Assembly: GCA_948146395.1 (NCBI GenBank)
Contig: OX411559.1
Coordinates: 30,844,708 to 30,908,707 of the forward strand
DNA from: Fragum whitleyi
Taxonomy: Eukaryota; Mollusca; Bivalvia; Cardiida; Cardiidae
Direction: 5' to 3'
Length of the DNA: 64,000 bases
The notes under the pieces were generated by a model. The model was not told where the DNA came from. It searched no databases and worked only from the letters and a program-made list of their open reading frames with translations. The translations under genes and the position numbers were made by a program. Position 1 is the first letter of the stretch, and each line of letters starts with the position of its first letter. This document shows positions 13,301-23,384 of the stretch, one piece after another.

Positions 13301-14860
13301 TTGTTATAATTAATTTTTATTTAACAAAAATATTTTGATTTCTTAAGTTTGTAGTTGTTCATTAAATCTATCAATCATTCACTGCATGAATGCAATACCG
13401 ATTACTACTATCAAAATTGATCATGTAAAAATTATCAATTGTTCAATGCATGACTGCAATACCAAATTTCTTTTCTAAATTGATCATGTTATTCTGTCAA
13501 TTGTTCAATGCATGACTGCAATACCAGGGGTGTGTAAATACAAATTTTCTCCACTTGCCCCAGGACAAGTAAAGTGTGAATTTCTACTTGTCCAATGTGA
13601 CCACAGAAAAAGAGAATAGATGAATATTGAGAAAACAATATCTTAAATGAAAAAATTCTGTATCTCAGTATTTTCTGCATTAAACCAGTCTTTTTCCTAT
13701 GGAAAAAACATAAGGCTAATAAATCTATAAAATCGATTAAGTACTATTCCAGGATTTGTTCTGGTATTCACTTGTCCATGGACAAGTGGCCTAGCTAAAT
13801 GTACTTGTCTTCAGGTATAAATGCCGTGTCGGGCAGGTCAGGCATGAGAACTCCACACCTCTGTCAATACAAATTTTCTTCTATCTAAATTGACCGTGTA
13901 TATATCTATTTTATTGCAGAAGAGAAGAAGGAAGAAAAGAAAGAGGAATCCGAAGAGTCCGATGATGACATGGGCTTTGGTATGTATAGAAATGTGACGA
14001 ATTATTGAACGTCTAAGATAAGTCTGGCTTTCTGATATTTATGCTCCCCATTGAAGCAGAGGGGGCATATTGCTTTGAACTTTTGGGTCAGTCTGACGGT
14101 CGGTCAGTCTGTAGACTGTTTTTTGTCAAGAGCATGACTCAAAAAGTATGCAAGCTAGAACCATGAAACTTTACAGGTGGATATATCTTATTGAGGAGAA
14201 GTGCAGTGCACAAGAATAAACCATAACTCTACTCATGATATTTTGTGAGTTATTGCCCTTTGTTGATTGACAAAGAATAGGCCATTGACCTGCTTTTACG
14301 GGGTGCATAAATGTTTTACAAACATCTCTTGTTAGTAGTTGTAGTGCAGTTTTATGTGTGTATGGTTGGTCTGTAAATATAAAAGTTTTAAAAGCCGCCA
14401 TCATATAGTGGTTGCTCCAGCAGGTAAAGAAAATCATTCAAACAAACTAAAATGTTGAAAGGCAATTAATTTCCATCTTAAAAGACAATTAATTTCCATT
14501 TGTATAACACTTGTAATTGACAAGAAATAGATGGGTGACAAAAATAAATTTGCATTAGAAATGAAACAGAAGTTTTTCTTGAAAACAAATTCTTCCTGGA
14601 TTCTTTTAATTTAATAACTTAATAATAAGAGCAATTAAAATACAAATTAGTCAATATTTCGCATGAAAATTAAATCTATTGACAAGTCTAGTTCTAGAAG
14701 AACCAAACAGGTGGTGTAGACTAAGATCAGACTGCATGTATATGCAGGCTTATCTTTGTCAATACCTCCTATCTGTTGAACAGTAATATTCCGGGTTTAA
14801 ACTTTATCATAACAAAGGTTGGAGTTTCCTTTTCCTTTCTTTTCAGGTCTGTTTGACTAG
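4259..14860 (+). CDS. RPLP1: 60S acidic ribosomal protein P1, five coding exons
   Basis: P1 pairs with P2 as dimers on uL10 (P0) to form the ribosomal stalk, which recruits and stimulates elongation-factor GTPases in the cytosol. Joining 4259-4330, 7817-7877, 12264-12395, 13920-13979 and 14847-14860 gives 339 nt (112 aa plus TAG). All introns have GT/AG ends, with phase 0 for the first and phase 1 for the rest. Residues 1-65 form the N-terminal dimerisation domain (starts MASNDELACVYAALILADD). Residues ~70-98 are the Ala/Gly then Lys/Glu-rich hinge, and the conserved stalk tail ends SDDDMGFGLFD. The length matches the usual ~110-114 aa. ATG 4259 aligns with the conserved family start. The introns are large and full of mobile elements, while the exons are intact. 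No canonical AATAAA is seen soon after the stop. Confidence 0.96.
4690..4889 (+). mobile_element. LINE (CR1-like) ORF2 3' end, left part
   Basis: From 4737 the frame reads a typical C-terminus of a CR1/Jockey-type reverse-transcriptase ORF (VVDIWNSLPNEVV, then APSVKHFKSRL). It runs to AAATTTAAC at 4881-4889, where the MULE-like element begins. Upstream of 4737 the frame is shifted or decayed. The remaining part lies after 6479. Confidence 0.75.
4890..6479. mobile_element. MULE-like non-autonomous transposon, 9-bp TSD
   Basis: The terminal inverted repeats share CAGTCATTTCACTATT and continue with iterated GACGTTTC/CACTA motifs for over 50 bases. The element is flanked by the perfect 9-base duplication AAATTTAAC (4881-4889 and 6480-6488). 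The interior is AT-rich with no transposase. TSD length and long TIRs suggest Mutator-like. It split a LINE whose frame resumes exactly after the second duplication. Confidence 0.85.
6480..6527 (+). mobile_element. LINE ORF2 3' end, right part
   Basis: After the duplicated AAATTTAAC the LINE frame continues (KFN, then PACCSWRSRPYN) to TGA at 6525-6527. This confirms the insertion boundaries of the preceding element. Confidence 0.65.
6528..7639. other. RPLP1 intron 1 remainder
   Basis: Contains a weak fragment (about 7060-7140) resembling the AGAAGTGCA repeat seen near 14170-14270 and 16860-17110, and a pair of GGGGCCCAG-type motifs (7190-7300). No gene is seen. Confidence 0.4.
7655..7800. 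repeat. Hairpin-centred dispersed repeat, copy 1
   Basis: A central inverted repeat (GAAGAAATTGCTT / AAGCAATTTCTTC) is followed by TCAATCATAAAATCACAGGC and ACGTAAAAAGC. The same block occurs in opposite orientation at 23060-23210. Confidence 0.75.
7817..7877 (+). CDS. RPLP1: RPLP1 coding exon 2
   Basis: Acceptor TTTTCAG, then codons for AEKIQTILKAAGVSVEPYWP plus the first base of a Gly codon; donor GTGACT. The phase at the end is 1. Confidence 0.95.
7878..8600. other. RPLP1 intron 2, 5' part
   Basis: Repeat-derived text (GGACTCCTT, GAGTCC motifs at 7925-8040) that partly recurs in the 11340-11430 stretch. No gene. Confidence 0.35.
8602..9788 (+). mobile_element. Tandem-core Helitron-like element, AGCTCCACTGG family
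   Basis: Starts TTTTTAGCTCCACTGGCTGA, followed by a GTCCGTCGTGCGTC-rich patch. The core has 165-base tandem units (CATTTTATGGGCGGAGGTC at 8971, 9136 and 9301, then diverged copies). The right end has the subterminal repeat GTGGAGC, inverse of GCTCCAC at the left, then hairpin AAGCCATTCATGGCTT and CTAGT. A 3' hairpin followed by CTAG|T is the classic Helitron end; no Rep/helicase is present. Related pieces lie at 15825 and 56584. Confidence 0.75.
9955..11197 (+). mobile_element. Tandem-core Helentron-like element, AGCTCACC family (A1)
   Basis: Left end TTTAGCTCACCTGAGCACGA, a CGTCGT patch, five core units, then CAGGTGAGCG (inverse of the left subterminal repeat), hairpin AGGACCATCTTGGTCCT and CTTGTT. 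Core units mark at 10225, 10391, 10568, 10734 and 10912 (GGCAGACAG), alternating 166 and 177-178 bases, so the repeat is a ~343-base dimer. There is no protein-coding capacity. Confidence 0.8.
11520..11794 (+). mobile_element. tRNA-derived SINE (family 1)
   Basis: Decayed tRNA head (TTGTAGTTGGTAGC for box A, GGTTTGTTCC for box B), the family body (CCGACTATTTGTCT, TTGGTTGATAATCGTAGACC, AATACCAGGAAACC) and tail (GAAAGCGGCTTAAAACCCCA, then TTCAAACAATCAATC). It lies in RPLP1 intron 2 in the sense orientation. Confidence 0.88.
11860..11935. repeat. CTGCACATGTGCAG palindrome family fragment
   Basis: The palindrome CTGCACATGTGCAG followed by TCTGATCAGAGTCT is shared with copies at 14730, 57372 and 63509. 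Confidence 0.6.
12264..12395 (+). CDS. RPLP1: RPLP1 coding exon 3
   Basis: The acceptor CAG at 12261-12263 completes the split Gly codon. The exon encodes LFAKALEGCNIKELISNVGS and the Ala/Gly hinge (six consecutive Gly codons from GGTGGT repeats) up to EEKK. Donor GTACTT, phase 1. The GGT run is a likely site of length polymorphism. Confidence 0.95.
12659..12797. repeat. Long hairpin repeat
   Basis: Near-perfect inverted arms of about 65-70 bases (ATAATCGTTTG at the left end, CAAACGATTAT at the right end) with a minimal loop between two GAAAATATAGC-type arms. The flank 12420-12520 (TTATCGAAAAATAACGG, CAGTGAAATTAT) is also found at 30525-30610, so the unit is probably a dispersed foldback MITE. 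Confidence 0.8.
12950..13130. repeat. Tandem duplication, ~105-bp unit
   Basis: Two copies share GATTGGCAGTTTTTGTGGC, CACAAAATTGAAACTTGGCC and CCCCTATTAT. Intronic, with no coding content. Confidence 0.8.
13355..13530. repeat. Tandem triplication, ~60-65-bp unit
   Basis: Three copies of a unit with CAATTGTTCAATGCATGACT, GCAATACC and AATTGATCATGT. Confidence 0.85.
13531..13870. repeat. CACTTGTCC repeat with perfect palindrome
   Basis: Several CACTTGCCC/ACTTGTCC/GACAAGT motifs, including the perfect 20-base palindrome CACTTGTCCATGGACAAGTG at 13769-13788. Probably a decayed dispersed repeat. Confidence 0.55.
13920..13979 (+). CDS. RPLP1: RPLP1 coding exon 4
   Basis: Acceptor ATTGCAG; encodes the charged hinge and start of the factor-binding tail (EEKKEEKKEESEESDDDMGF); donor GTATGT, phase 1. 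Confidence 0.95.
14041..14300. mobile_element. ATGCTCCCC-family fragment
   Basis: TATGCTCCCCATTGAAGCAG, then a GTCAGTCTGACGGTCGGTCA patch and one unit ending GAGTTATTGCCC, related to the repeats at 16257 and 16830. A truncated tandem-core element inside RPLP1 intron 4. Confidence 0.55.
14640..14800. repeat. CTGCACATRTGCAG palindrome family copy
   Basis: CAAACAGGTGGTGTAGACTA, then AGATCAGACTGCATGTATAT and GCAGGCTTATCTTTGTC, preceded by AAATCTATTGACAA. This corresponds to the reverse arrangement at 57370-57450. Confidence 0.65.
14847..14860 (+). CDS. RPLP1: RPLP1 coding exon 5 (terminal)
   Basis: The acceptor TTTTCAG is followed by only 14 coding bases: completion of Gly, then Leu-Phe-Asp and TAG. 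A tiny terminal coding exon is easily missed by gene prediction. The A-rich 3' UTR follows. Confidence 0.94.
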
Positions 14861-15824
14861 GAGGCTGAGCTGATGTACACTGAAATGAAAAAAAATGTAA
14901 AAAAAGAACAAGAAAAAAATGAAAAAAAAAGATTGAATATTGTGTATTTTGTCATCTCTTGTGTCAAAAAACAAAACAATTTCATTTTATTCCCCACGAC
15001 CCCACCCTAGGGTCAATAAGCATTGATAATTCTGGGTCAGAATATCATGAGCAAAATGATGTCATTTAGCATAATAGTCTTATGAGAGATTATCTTTTTT
15101 CAAGATATTTAACCAAATCAGTGTATAAATTACATTTTGCTTGAATTTTTTCTCGCATTAAGCCAGTTCCAATGAGAAATTTCTGACAGAAGCGAGAGAA
15201 TCTTTCAATATCCCACCTCCAAATGATCCCTGAATAAGATCAGGGGCATATTGTTTTACAATTGTCTGTATACATCTGTCTGTTTTCAAAACTTAACCTA
15301 AAAACCTTAATAGAGATTATTATCTTACTTGAAGCCTATTCAAAATACAAATCTCATATTTGGCATGATGTTAGGTCTTATAGATGGGCATTCAGATAGC
15401 AAGGTCATGCGTCTAGGTCAAACTTTGAAGAAATTGCTGTTTCTTGAGCATAAAGCATGTTGTTAGGCAGTTGTCTTGCTTCTTCCATTTCACAATCAAA
15501 CTTTACTTGACAAAATAAACAATTTCCTTGTGATCCTAGGACTAATTTTACTTGAGAAAAATAAACATTTCCCAAGTGAACCAAGGATTGAAAGCCAAAT
15601 GTTCCAACTGGTGGAGCTTCCTTGATTTTGGCTACATCGAAAAGAAGTCAATGGGGAATGATGGTCTGATTGCTGCTGTCATTAAAAAAACTCATCAACC
15701 AATCAAAAACTATTCAAGATGCAGTGCTCGTATTCCGCATAAGGATAGATCTTATGGATACACATCTGAATATGCCATTGTGACATGATCATTTCTGTCA
15801 AGTTCACAATTTTTAGCTTGACTG
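14861..15824. other. RPLP1 3' UTR and downstream intergenic
   Basis: An A-rich stretch to ~14990 is the probable 3' UTR; no canonical poly(A) signal is clear. The rest is unassigned. A 78-codon frame at 15552-15788 has no recognisable family. Confidence 0.4.
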
Positions 15825-16104
15825 TTTTTAGCTCCACTGGCCGAAGGCCACTGGGGCTATTGTCATGGCGTTGTGTCCGTCGTGCGTCCGGTCGTAAACC
15901 TTTTCTTTAAAAATCTTCTCAGAAACTACTGGATGAATTTCAACTAAACTTCACAGGAATGATCCTTGGGTGACCCTCTTTCAAAGTTGTTCAAGAAATT
16001 TTGATACAAAGACAAACAGATTTTATGGGCGTGGCTAATTTCCAAATATGGAAAAAAGAGAGTTCTCTCTGAATCTAATTAAATTTTACATGAATGGTCT
16101 ACTG
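15825..16104 (+). mobile_element. AGCTCCACTGG-family element, truncated right side
   Basis: The left end TTTTTAGCTCCACTGGCCGA and GTGTCCGTCGTGCGTCC patch match the element at 8602, including CAGGAATGATCCTTGGGTGA. The copy breaks in the core at about 16097 and joins unrelated sequence beginning CTACTGAAAGCATTCACTTG. It lacks the hairpin/CTAGT end. Confidence 0.75.
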
Positions 16105-16256
16105 AAAGCATTCACTTGAAACTTGGCACACATGTTCACCATCAAAAGAGCAAATTATAATACCAAGGGCAGGGCTTGTATTTGACCCTCAAACCAGGTT
16201 TTTGATCCCCCAAAATCCCATTTTGACTTTCAAAAATTATATGCAGGGGGTCATTT

Positions 16257-16795
16257 TTATGCTCCCCGAAGGGAGAGCATATAGCCGCCGCTTTGTCTGT
16301 CCGTAATTCCGTCCGTCCGTCCCCACCTATTTCTCCATAACCCCTGGGCCAAATTGAATGAAACTTACCATGTGAACTCCCTATGATATAGTGATGATGC
16401 ATCTGTGACGGTTTTTGGATTTGAGGCCTCGTCACGGGAAAAGGGGACTTAGGGTAAAAAACAGTTTTTCCCAAATTTCTCCTAGTCTAACAGTCAGAAT
16501 TAAGTGAAATTTCATATTTGTGTAGCAAATCACATGCCCTTTACTATAAACAATTTGAAATTAACGTAAAAAAAATATATCATGGAAAAAGGGGGCTTAA
16601 TGTTTGTTACCTTTACGTAAGCGCGTAAATTACAGTTATTCTTTCATTTCTCCTAGTCTTATGCTCAGAATTTGATGAAATTTCACATTTGAGTAGCAAA
16701 TCAGATGCCTCTTTACCCTAAGCTATTTGAAATTTGTGTCTTAAAATATGTCATGCAAAAAGGGGGTTTAATGTTTGTTACCTTTATGTTAGCTG
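16257..16795 (+). mobile_element. Tandem-core element, ATGCTCCCC family
   Basis: Starts TTTTATGCTCCCCGAAGGGA followed by GAGCAT, a left hairpin (ATGCTCCC / GGGAGAGCAT), then a CCGTCCGTCCGTCC patch and two ~180-base core units (AAATTTCTCCTAGTCT and TCATTTCTCCTAGTCTT; GGGGGCTTAATGTTTGTTAC repeated). No right end is recognised. Confidence 0.65.
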
Positions 16796-16829
16796 TATAA
16801 GATAACAGCTTATTTGAGTCTTTGAAATC

Positions 16830-17110
16830 TGACCACAGAGCATAACTCCGAAAGTATAATAGCTATCAACTTGAAACTTTATGGGTGGATAGACCTAATG
16901 GAGGAGAAGTGCAGTGCACAAGAACTACAACTCTTGCTTGCATAATTTTGGAGTTATTGCCCATTGTAATTTTTGATACTTAAATTATGTCTGGAGCATA
17001 TCTCCTAAAGTAAAATAGCTATCAACTTGAAACTTTATGGGTGGATAGATCTCATGGAGGAGAAGTGCTATGCACAAGGACTACAACTCTTGTGACCCAC
17101 TGAATTTCCA
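16830..17110. repeat. Tandem ~135-bp unit, two copies
   Basis: Copies share AGCTATCAACTTGAAACTTT, ATGGGTGGATAGA and GGAGGAGAAGTGC. The same unit occurs near 14150-14270. The following 17110-17790 holds two diverged copies of an ACTTTG..AAGCTT..TACAAAGAGGAGATGC unit (17490 and 17650) and no gene. Confidence 0.75.
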
Positions 17111-17791
17111 GTTGTGCAACCTATGCAATATACACGTAAATGATTATATAGATCAAGTGTTTTCTTCGTACTATTGTATAAGACCTATACAACATAACCC
17201 TGAAAGTGTGTCAACACTTCATGTTGTTTTAGTATTATGTTTTGCTCTTTTTGACCCCTTTAAACCAGGTTGACTCCCAGAATTTTGTGGTGAAGGGGAC
17301 AATACCCCCCTTCCAACATAAAAAGCTAGCGCAAGTCCAAAAGGGGGATAACTCTAGATGTAAATTATGCCCCTTTTTATCCGCTGTTGATAAAATCGGG
17401 AGGGGAAATAGATTTTGCGTCTGAAGTCCGTCTGAGGTTTGTTTCTGCTTTGTTTTGTTTTTAAACCATTAACTGAATATCAATTCAACTTTGGAAAGCT
17501 TTACTACAAAAAGGAGATGCGCATATCATCAGAGTTACCCAATTCAAATATTAAATTAAGAGTCACTGCCCCTGATTGGTGAAGCCATATACATATAGAA
17601 TAATATTTCATTTCCACGCTATTTCTCGGAACCATTGACTGGATTTCAATGAAACTTTGTGAAAAGCTTCATTACAAAGAGGAGATGCACATATCATCAG
17701 GGTTACCCAGTTTGACTATCAGATTTGGAGTTACTGGCCATGATTTGTGAAGCCATATAAGAGGAAGTTTGATGAATTATATAAAACGTTA

Positions 17792-17856
17792 GTTCGGTGC
17801 AAGACTAGTATGTGTATATACAATGTATATACACTTAATACAGTCTTGCACCGAAC
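17792..17856. repeat. 65-bp near-palindrome (MITE-like)
   Basis: Arms GTTCGGTGCAAGACT and AGTCTTGCACCGAAC enclose TGTATATACAATGTATATAC, itself self-complementary. A miniature foldback. Confidence 0.8.
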
Positions 17857-18142
17857 CCTCGATGTATGTCAAGGTTCTGTAGAGTATCCTCCGAGCCAAA
17901 TCTGATAAGCTTAAAAGAAAAAAAAATACATTAGCATATTTATCATTCACCTTCATCTTGCAATATTCAAATGTTGAAAATGCCCATCAGTAATTTGAGT
18001 TGTCAATTTAAAGCTGTTTTAATATGATATCTGGTTTAATGTTTTCATCTAAAAATCTCATCAGATTCTGTTAACCCTTTCCCAAACAAAACTTGTTTTT
18101 TTTTAAGGTGACGAGGTCAGAAAACATTGAAGGGAAAGGAGA

Positions 18143-18288
18143 AAATGCTGGTATTTTTGTTTGTGAACATTATAGCCCAGGAAACTATCGAGCAAAAGGA
18201 GAAAATGCTGATTACCAGCATTTTCTCATTTTGCCCGAATGTTTCCTGGGCTTTAATGTTCACAAACAAAAATTTTCCACTGGCATCA
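18143..18288. repeat. Long inverted repeat, ~70-bp arms
   Basis: The left arm 18143-18210 and right arm 18216-18288 are imperfect reverse complements (TTTTTGTTTGTGAACATTAT against AATGTTCACAAACAAAAA; AGCCCAGGAAAC against GTTTCCTGGGCT) around a 5-base loop. The transcript would form a long hairpin. Open frames on both strands here are by-products of the palindrome. Confidence 0.9.
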
Positions 18289-18602
18289 TTTCTGTCCTCT
18301 ACAACGCCTTTCAATTTGGACCACCCTATGATTGTGCCATTCGGGAAAAGTTTAAAGGATGCCAAATAGTGGTGTGCTGGCCCTTGTGTCTTTTCCCAAT
18401 CTGAAAATAACTGATAAAAGGTTTCTTAAATGATAGATAAAGGCTAGGTACATCAGGCAAGTGATAGAGCAGATGAATGTATTACCGACCCCCAGTAATT
18501 ATCGACCCCCTGGGTTTTTTCCCACTTATATTCAGTGTTCCAACTTTTCTGTTGAATGACTTCATAACTTTGATGAAACACATCACAGTTATGTCATTGC
18601 TG

Positions 18603-20444
18603 TTTTTAGCTCACCTGAGCACGAAGTGCTCAAGGTGAGCTTTTGTGGTCGCATGATGTCCGTCGTCCGTTGTGCGTCGTCAACATTTACCTTGTAGACA
18701 CTCTAGAAGCCATATTTTTTGCTCAATCAACCTGAAAATTGGTCAGAATGATTGTCTTGATGAAATCTCAGACAAGTTCAAAATTGGGTCAAGTGGGGTC
18801 AAAAATGAGGTCACGGGGTCAAATATTAGAAAAACCTTGTAGACACTCTCGAAGCCATATTTTTTGCTCAATCAACCTGAAAATTGGTCAGAATGATTGT
18901 CTTGATGAAATCTTGTACAAGTTCAAAATTGGGTCAAGTGGGGTCAAAAATGAGGTCACAGGGTCTTATATCAGAAAAACCTTGTAGACACTCTAGAAGC
19001 CATATTTTTTGCTCGATCAACTTGAAAATTGGTCAGAATGATTGTCTTGATGAAATCTCAGACAAGTTCAAAAATGGGTCCAGTGGGGTCAAAAATGAGG
19101 TCACAGGGTCAAAAATCAGAAAAACCTGTAGACACTCTAGAAGCCATATTTTTTGCTCAATCAACTTGAAAATTGGTCAGACTGATTGTCTTGATGAAAT
19201 CTCGGACAAGTTCAAAGTTGGGTCAAGTGGGGTCAAAAATGAGGTCACGGGGTGAAATATAAGAAAAACCTTGTAGACACTCTAGAAGCATTATTTTTTG
19301 CTCAATCAACCTGAAAATTGGTCAAAATGATTGTCTTGATGAAATCTCGGTCAAGTTTAAAATTGGGTCAAGTGGGGTCAAAAATGAGGTCACGAGGTCA
19401 AATATTAGAAAAACCTTGTAGACACTCTAGAAGCCATATTTTTTGCTCAATCAACCTGAAAATTGGTCAGAATAATTGTCTTGATGAATTCTCAAACAAG
19501 TTCAAAATTGGGTCAAATGGGGTCAAAAATGAGGTCACGAGGTCAAAAATTAGAAAAACCATGTAGACACTCTAGAAGCCATTTTTTGTGTTCAATCAAC
19601 CTGAAATTGGTCAGAATGATTGTCCTTGATGAAATCTCGGACAAATTCAAAATTGGGTCAAGTGGGGTCAAAAATAAGGTCATGAGGTCAAATATTAGAA
19701 AAACCTTGTAGACACTCTAGAAGCATTATTTTTTGCTCAATCAACCTGAAAACTGGTCAGAATGATTGTCTTGATATTATCTTGTACAAGTTCAAAATTG
19801 GGTCAAGTGGGGTCAAAAATGAGGTCACAGGGTCAAATATTAGAAAAACCTTGTAGACACTCTAGAAGCATTATTTTTTGCTCAATCAATCTGAAAATTG
19901 GTCAGAATGATTGTCTTGATAAAATCTTGGACAAGTTCCAAATTGGGTCAAGTGGGGTCAAAATTAAGGTCACGGGGTCAAATATTAGAAAAACCTTGTA
20001 GACACTCCAGAAGCCATATTTTTTGCTCAATCAATCTGAAAATTGGTCAGACTGATTGTCTTGATGAAGTTAGGTAAAGTTTGAATTATGGTCAAATGGG
20101 AATAAAAATAAGGACACAGGTTCAAGTTTTAGAAAAACCTTGTAGACACTCACTCTTTAAGCCATGATTCTGCTCAATCAACTTGAAAATTGGTCAGAAT
20201 GATTTTCGTGATGAACTTGGGGTCAAAAATGAGGTCACAGGGTCAAATCTTAGAAAATCCTTGTAGACACTCTAGAGGCCATAAGTTTTGTCCAATCATC
20301 CAGAGAATTAGCCAGATTGAAAATGTCTTTTAAAATCTGTCTGGTTTGAATTTGGGTCAAGTGTGGTTAAAATAAGGTTAAGAGGTCAGATCTTAAGACT
20401 ATTAACTCAGGTGAGCGCTTTAGGGCCACTATGGCCCTCTTGTT
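18603..20444 (+). mobile_element. AGCTCACC-family Helentron-like element with 145-bp core array (A2)
   Basis: Left end TTTTTAGCTCACCTGAGCAC, CCGTCGTCCGTTGTGCGTCG patch, then about eleven 145-base tandem units (TAGACACTCT at 18696, 18841, 18986, 19130 and so on), then CAGGTGAGCG, hairpin GGGCCACTATGGCCC and CTCTTGTT. The unit length is not a multiple of three, so the open frames inside are repeat artefacts. Sister copy at 31953. Confidence 0.85.
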
Positions 20445-20536
20445 GTTTTAATATTTTTCAAAGTGGAAAATGATCAAAAAGACTTTTGCTAACGAATTTA
20501 TTTGTACAATTAAGGTAGGTGTTTTTTTGTGATACA

Positions 20537-21705
20537 ATTTTTATACGCCGCCGGAGGCGGACGTATATTTGCGTCATCTTCTCCGTCCGTCCATCCGTAC
20601 GTCCGTCCACTTTTCTTGTCAACGCAACTCCTCCTAAACTTCTGGCTGGATCTTCTTGAAACTTGGTCAATGTTATCACCTCAATTGGTAGATGTGCATG
20701 AAGGAAGGATTTTAGGGTTCGTTGATTTTTGCCTGAGTTATGCCCCTTGATAACTTAGTCTCTGGGTCCACTTTTCTTGTCAACGCAACTCCTCCTAAGT
20801 TTCAGGCTGGATCTTCTTGAAACTTGGTCAATGTTATCACCTCAATTGGTAAATGTGCATGAAGGAAGGATTTTACGGTTCGTTGATATTTGCCTGAGTT
20901 ATGCCCCTTAAAAACTTAGTCTCTGGGTCCACTTTTCTTGTCAACGCAACTCCTCCTAAGTTTCTGGCTGGATCTTCTTGAAACTTGGTCAATGTTATCA
21001 CCTCAATTGGTAGATGTGCATGAAGGAATGATTTTAGGGTTCGTTGATTTTTGCCTGAGTTATGCCCCTTAAAAACTTAGTCTCTGGGTCCATTTTTCTT
21101 GTCAACGCAACTCCTCCTAAGTTTCTGGCTGGATCTTCTTGAAACTTGGTCAATGTTATCACCTCAATTGGTAGATGTGCATGAAGGAATGATTTTAGGG
21201 TTCGTTGATTTTTGCCTGAGTTATGCCCCTTAAAAACTTAGTCTCTGGGGCTTATTGCCTCAGTTATGCCCCCTTAGAATTTAGTCTCTGGGGCTTATTG
21301 AAATTGCAGCCTTGTGAATGCAACTCTTCCTAAGTTTCTGGCTGGATCTTAATGAAACTTGGTGGATGTTATAACCGAAATTGGTAGATGAGCATGAAGT
21401 AAGGATTTTATGGTTCATTAATTTTACCCTAAATTATGCTCCCTTAAAACTTAGTAGCTAGGGCTTATTGAAATTGAAGCCTTTTGAACCCAATCCTCCT
21501 TACTTTTTTGTCTTTATTTAAATGAAACTTGGTCAATGTCATCACCATAATTTGTAGATGTACATGGATCAAGGATATTATGGCTCATTTATTTCCCTGA
21601 ATTATGCCCCCTTAAAACTTAGTGCCTGGGGCTTATTGAAATTGCAGCCTTGTGAAGGCAACTCCTCCAAACTTTTTGTCTTGATTTAAATGAAACTTGG
21701 TCATT
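20537..21705 (+). mobile_element. Tandem-core element, TATACGCCGCC family
   Basis: Left hairpin TTTATACGCCGCCGGAGGCG followed by GACGTATA, then a CCGTCCGTCCATCCGTACG patch. Four 161-base units (CCACTTTTCTTGTCAACGCA at 20607, 20768, 20929 and 21090) are followed by two or three diverged ~170-base units. The right end is lost near 21700. It lies 92 bases after the A2 element. Confidence 0.75.
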
Positions 21706-22196
21706 TTCAATTTGGTTCTGTCAAAATAAGTAGTGTCTACAATTATTTTCGTGAAACAGCAGCAAAGTGGCGGAGTATTTTGTGACGAACACAAAATTGT
21801 TGAATATTACATCTGTTTCTAATCTTCATTATAACATGAAAATTGTGAGTTTCAGAAGTTTTTCAACACATAACAAGAGTGTTTAAAGCACAATTTCTTG
21901 AAATTACAGAACCAAGAGAGGGTTGATAATAGATGACATTTTTGTCTATGTGTTTATATTATCAAACCCCTCTATTTTTTTTCTTATGTCATGTAGATTT
22001 TCTTTAAATTTTCTGTTTAATTTGGTCCCTTATTTCTCTTGTTGGACAAAGATGGGATACAAGATATGGTTTTTGTTTGCCATGACTGTTTTCACTATAG
22101 GTTGGGTTTTGGGCCAGCATATACATGTATAGGGTTTTTCTTTTTTGTTCCTTAGTTTGACCCTCTGCCAATCTTTTTCATCCACATATTTTTGCA
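21706..22196. other. Unassigned AT-rich sequence
   Basis: No gene or repeat recognised. The 69-codon frame at 21923-22132 is hydrophobic and unlike any known family. Confidence 0.4.
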
Positions 22197-23384
22197 TGGG
22201 CGTAGACACGGGTGCGGCAGGTGCGGCATTCGCCGCACCAATAATTGCCGTAGATGCGGCATGCCGCACCAATAATTGCCGTAGTCTACTACTAGATGCG
22301 GCATGCCGCTACAATAAAACTGGATTATGTTGACCGCTAAATGACTGAAAATGTATGTGAGCATATAACGGATGAATAAAACGTTTATAAAACATGATGT
22401 CTTATAGTTCTTTTAATCCACCATACACAACGAAATGCCAGCATCCTGGGATGACTCATCAATAATCTAAACTTCCAAGCGTCTGTAGAATGGTAATTCT
22501 GTTTACTTCCGTTTTCTGTTGATGTCAAACGTGGATCCGCTCCGGTCACAATTTACTTCCTAGGTCGTTGTACCCTCAAATAGTCCGGTTAGAAAAAATG
22601 ATATGCTCCTTTTGCCACACTGTTTTAATGTTTAAATAACAGTAAAGGGCTTGAAATGAGTTTCAGCTAAGTGCCAGACCTCTGCTACATTTCGTGCATA
22701 GGATTAAATGAATTTAGTTGCGAACTACTTTTTCTTGGAGCCTGACCTTTGATGGAGGTACCAGAGTTGACATACACTTTCGTACCAAGAGAATTTTGAG
22801 GGTAGTTGTGCGCAATGAAAAATTGTGAAAAAAGTTATCCTGCAAGGTACTGTTTTCTGGGGCTGATATGCAAGAACATATATTGCTCTTTAAGCCACAC
22901 TAAGTTATTTAGCCCAAATTAGTTTTTTAAAAGAGCTACAGACTGTCAAAATGTGCCAATTTACTATATAATTTAACACGGCCAAAACAGACAGGAGTGT
23001 AACCACATGCGATTCCCTGTGAGTACATGGTGAGTTGTTAATGACATTATCGATTAGTCCTCGTACTAGGGTTAACCCTTTCCTGTTTAATCCCTGCTTA
23101 TAATTACGTGCCTGTGATTTTATGATTGAGAAAACATCGTGAAAAAAAGAAGAAATTGCTTCTGACAAGCAATTTCTTCCTTTTCCACACTATTTCTTCC
23201 CTACTGAAATTGTGATCAAGTATAGTCTAGAATGCACCAAATCGCACCGTTTTTTCAAAAATTTTCCGGGGGGCATGCCCCCGGACCCCCCTAGAAGGGC
23301 TTCGCGCCTTCGGCGCTCGCATTCGCTCCTTCGGAGCTCAGTTTTGCCGCACCAATGTAAATAACATGGCTACGCCACTGTTTT
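22197..23384. mobile_element. Possible hAT-like element relic with GGTGCGGC ends
   Basis: The left end CATGGGCGTAGACACGGGTG and right end GGCTACGCCACTG (inverse CAGTGGCGTAGCC) are imperfect inverted repeats, and GCCGCACCAA occurs just inside each. CAGTGGCG-type termini are common in hAT elements. The right interior has GGGGGGCATGCCCCCGGACC and GCGCCTTCGGCGCTCG palindromes. An 8-base target duplication is not convincing, and no transposase remains. Confidence 0.5.
23060..23210. repeat. Hairpin-centred dispersed repeat, copy 2
   Basis: Reverse-orientation copy of 7655-7800: GCCTGTGATTTTATGATTGA followed by GAAGAAATTGCTTCTGACAA and GCAATTTCTTCC. Confidence 0.75.

Noticed and set aside
15552..15788. 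78-codon frame after RPLP1
   Set aside because: No recognisable domain, no splice context and no neighbouring exons.
18739..20001. Series of 80-120-codon open frames with near-identical proteins
   Set aside because: They arise from the 145-bp tandem core of a mobile element; the unit length shifts frame every copy and the products are not conserved.
18696..20300. Regular repeats suggesting a CRISPR array
   Set aside because: Units are contiguous 145-bp monomers with no unique spacers, and the genome is eukaryotic.
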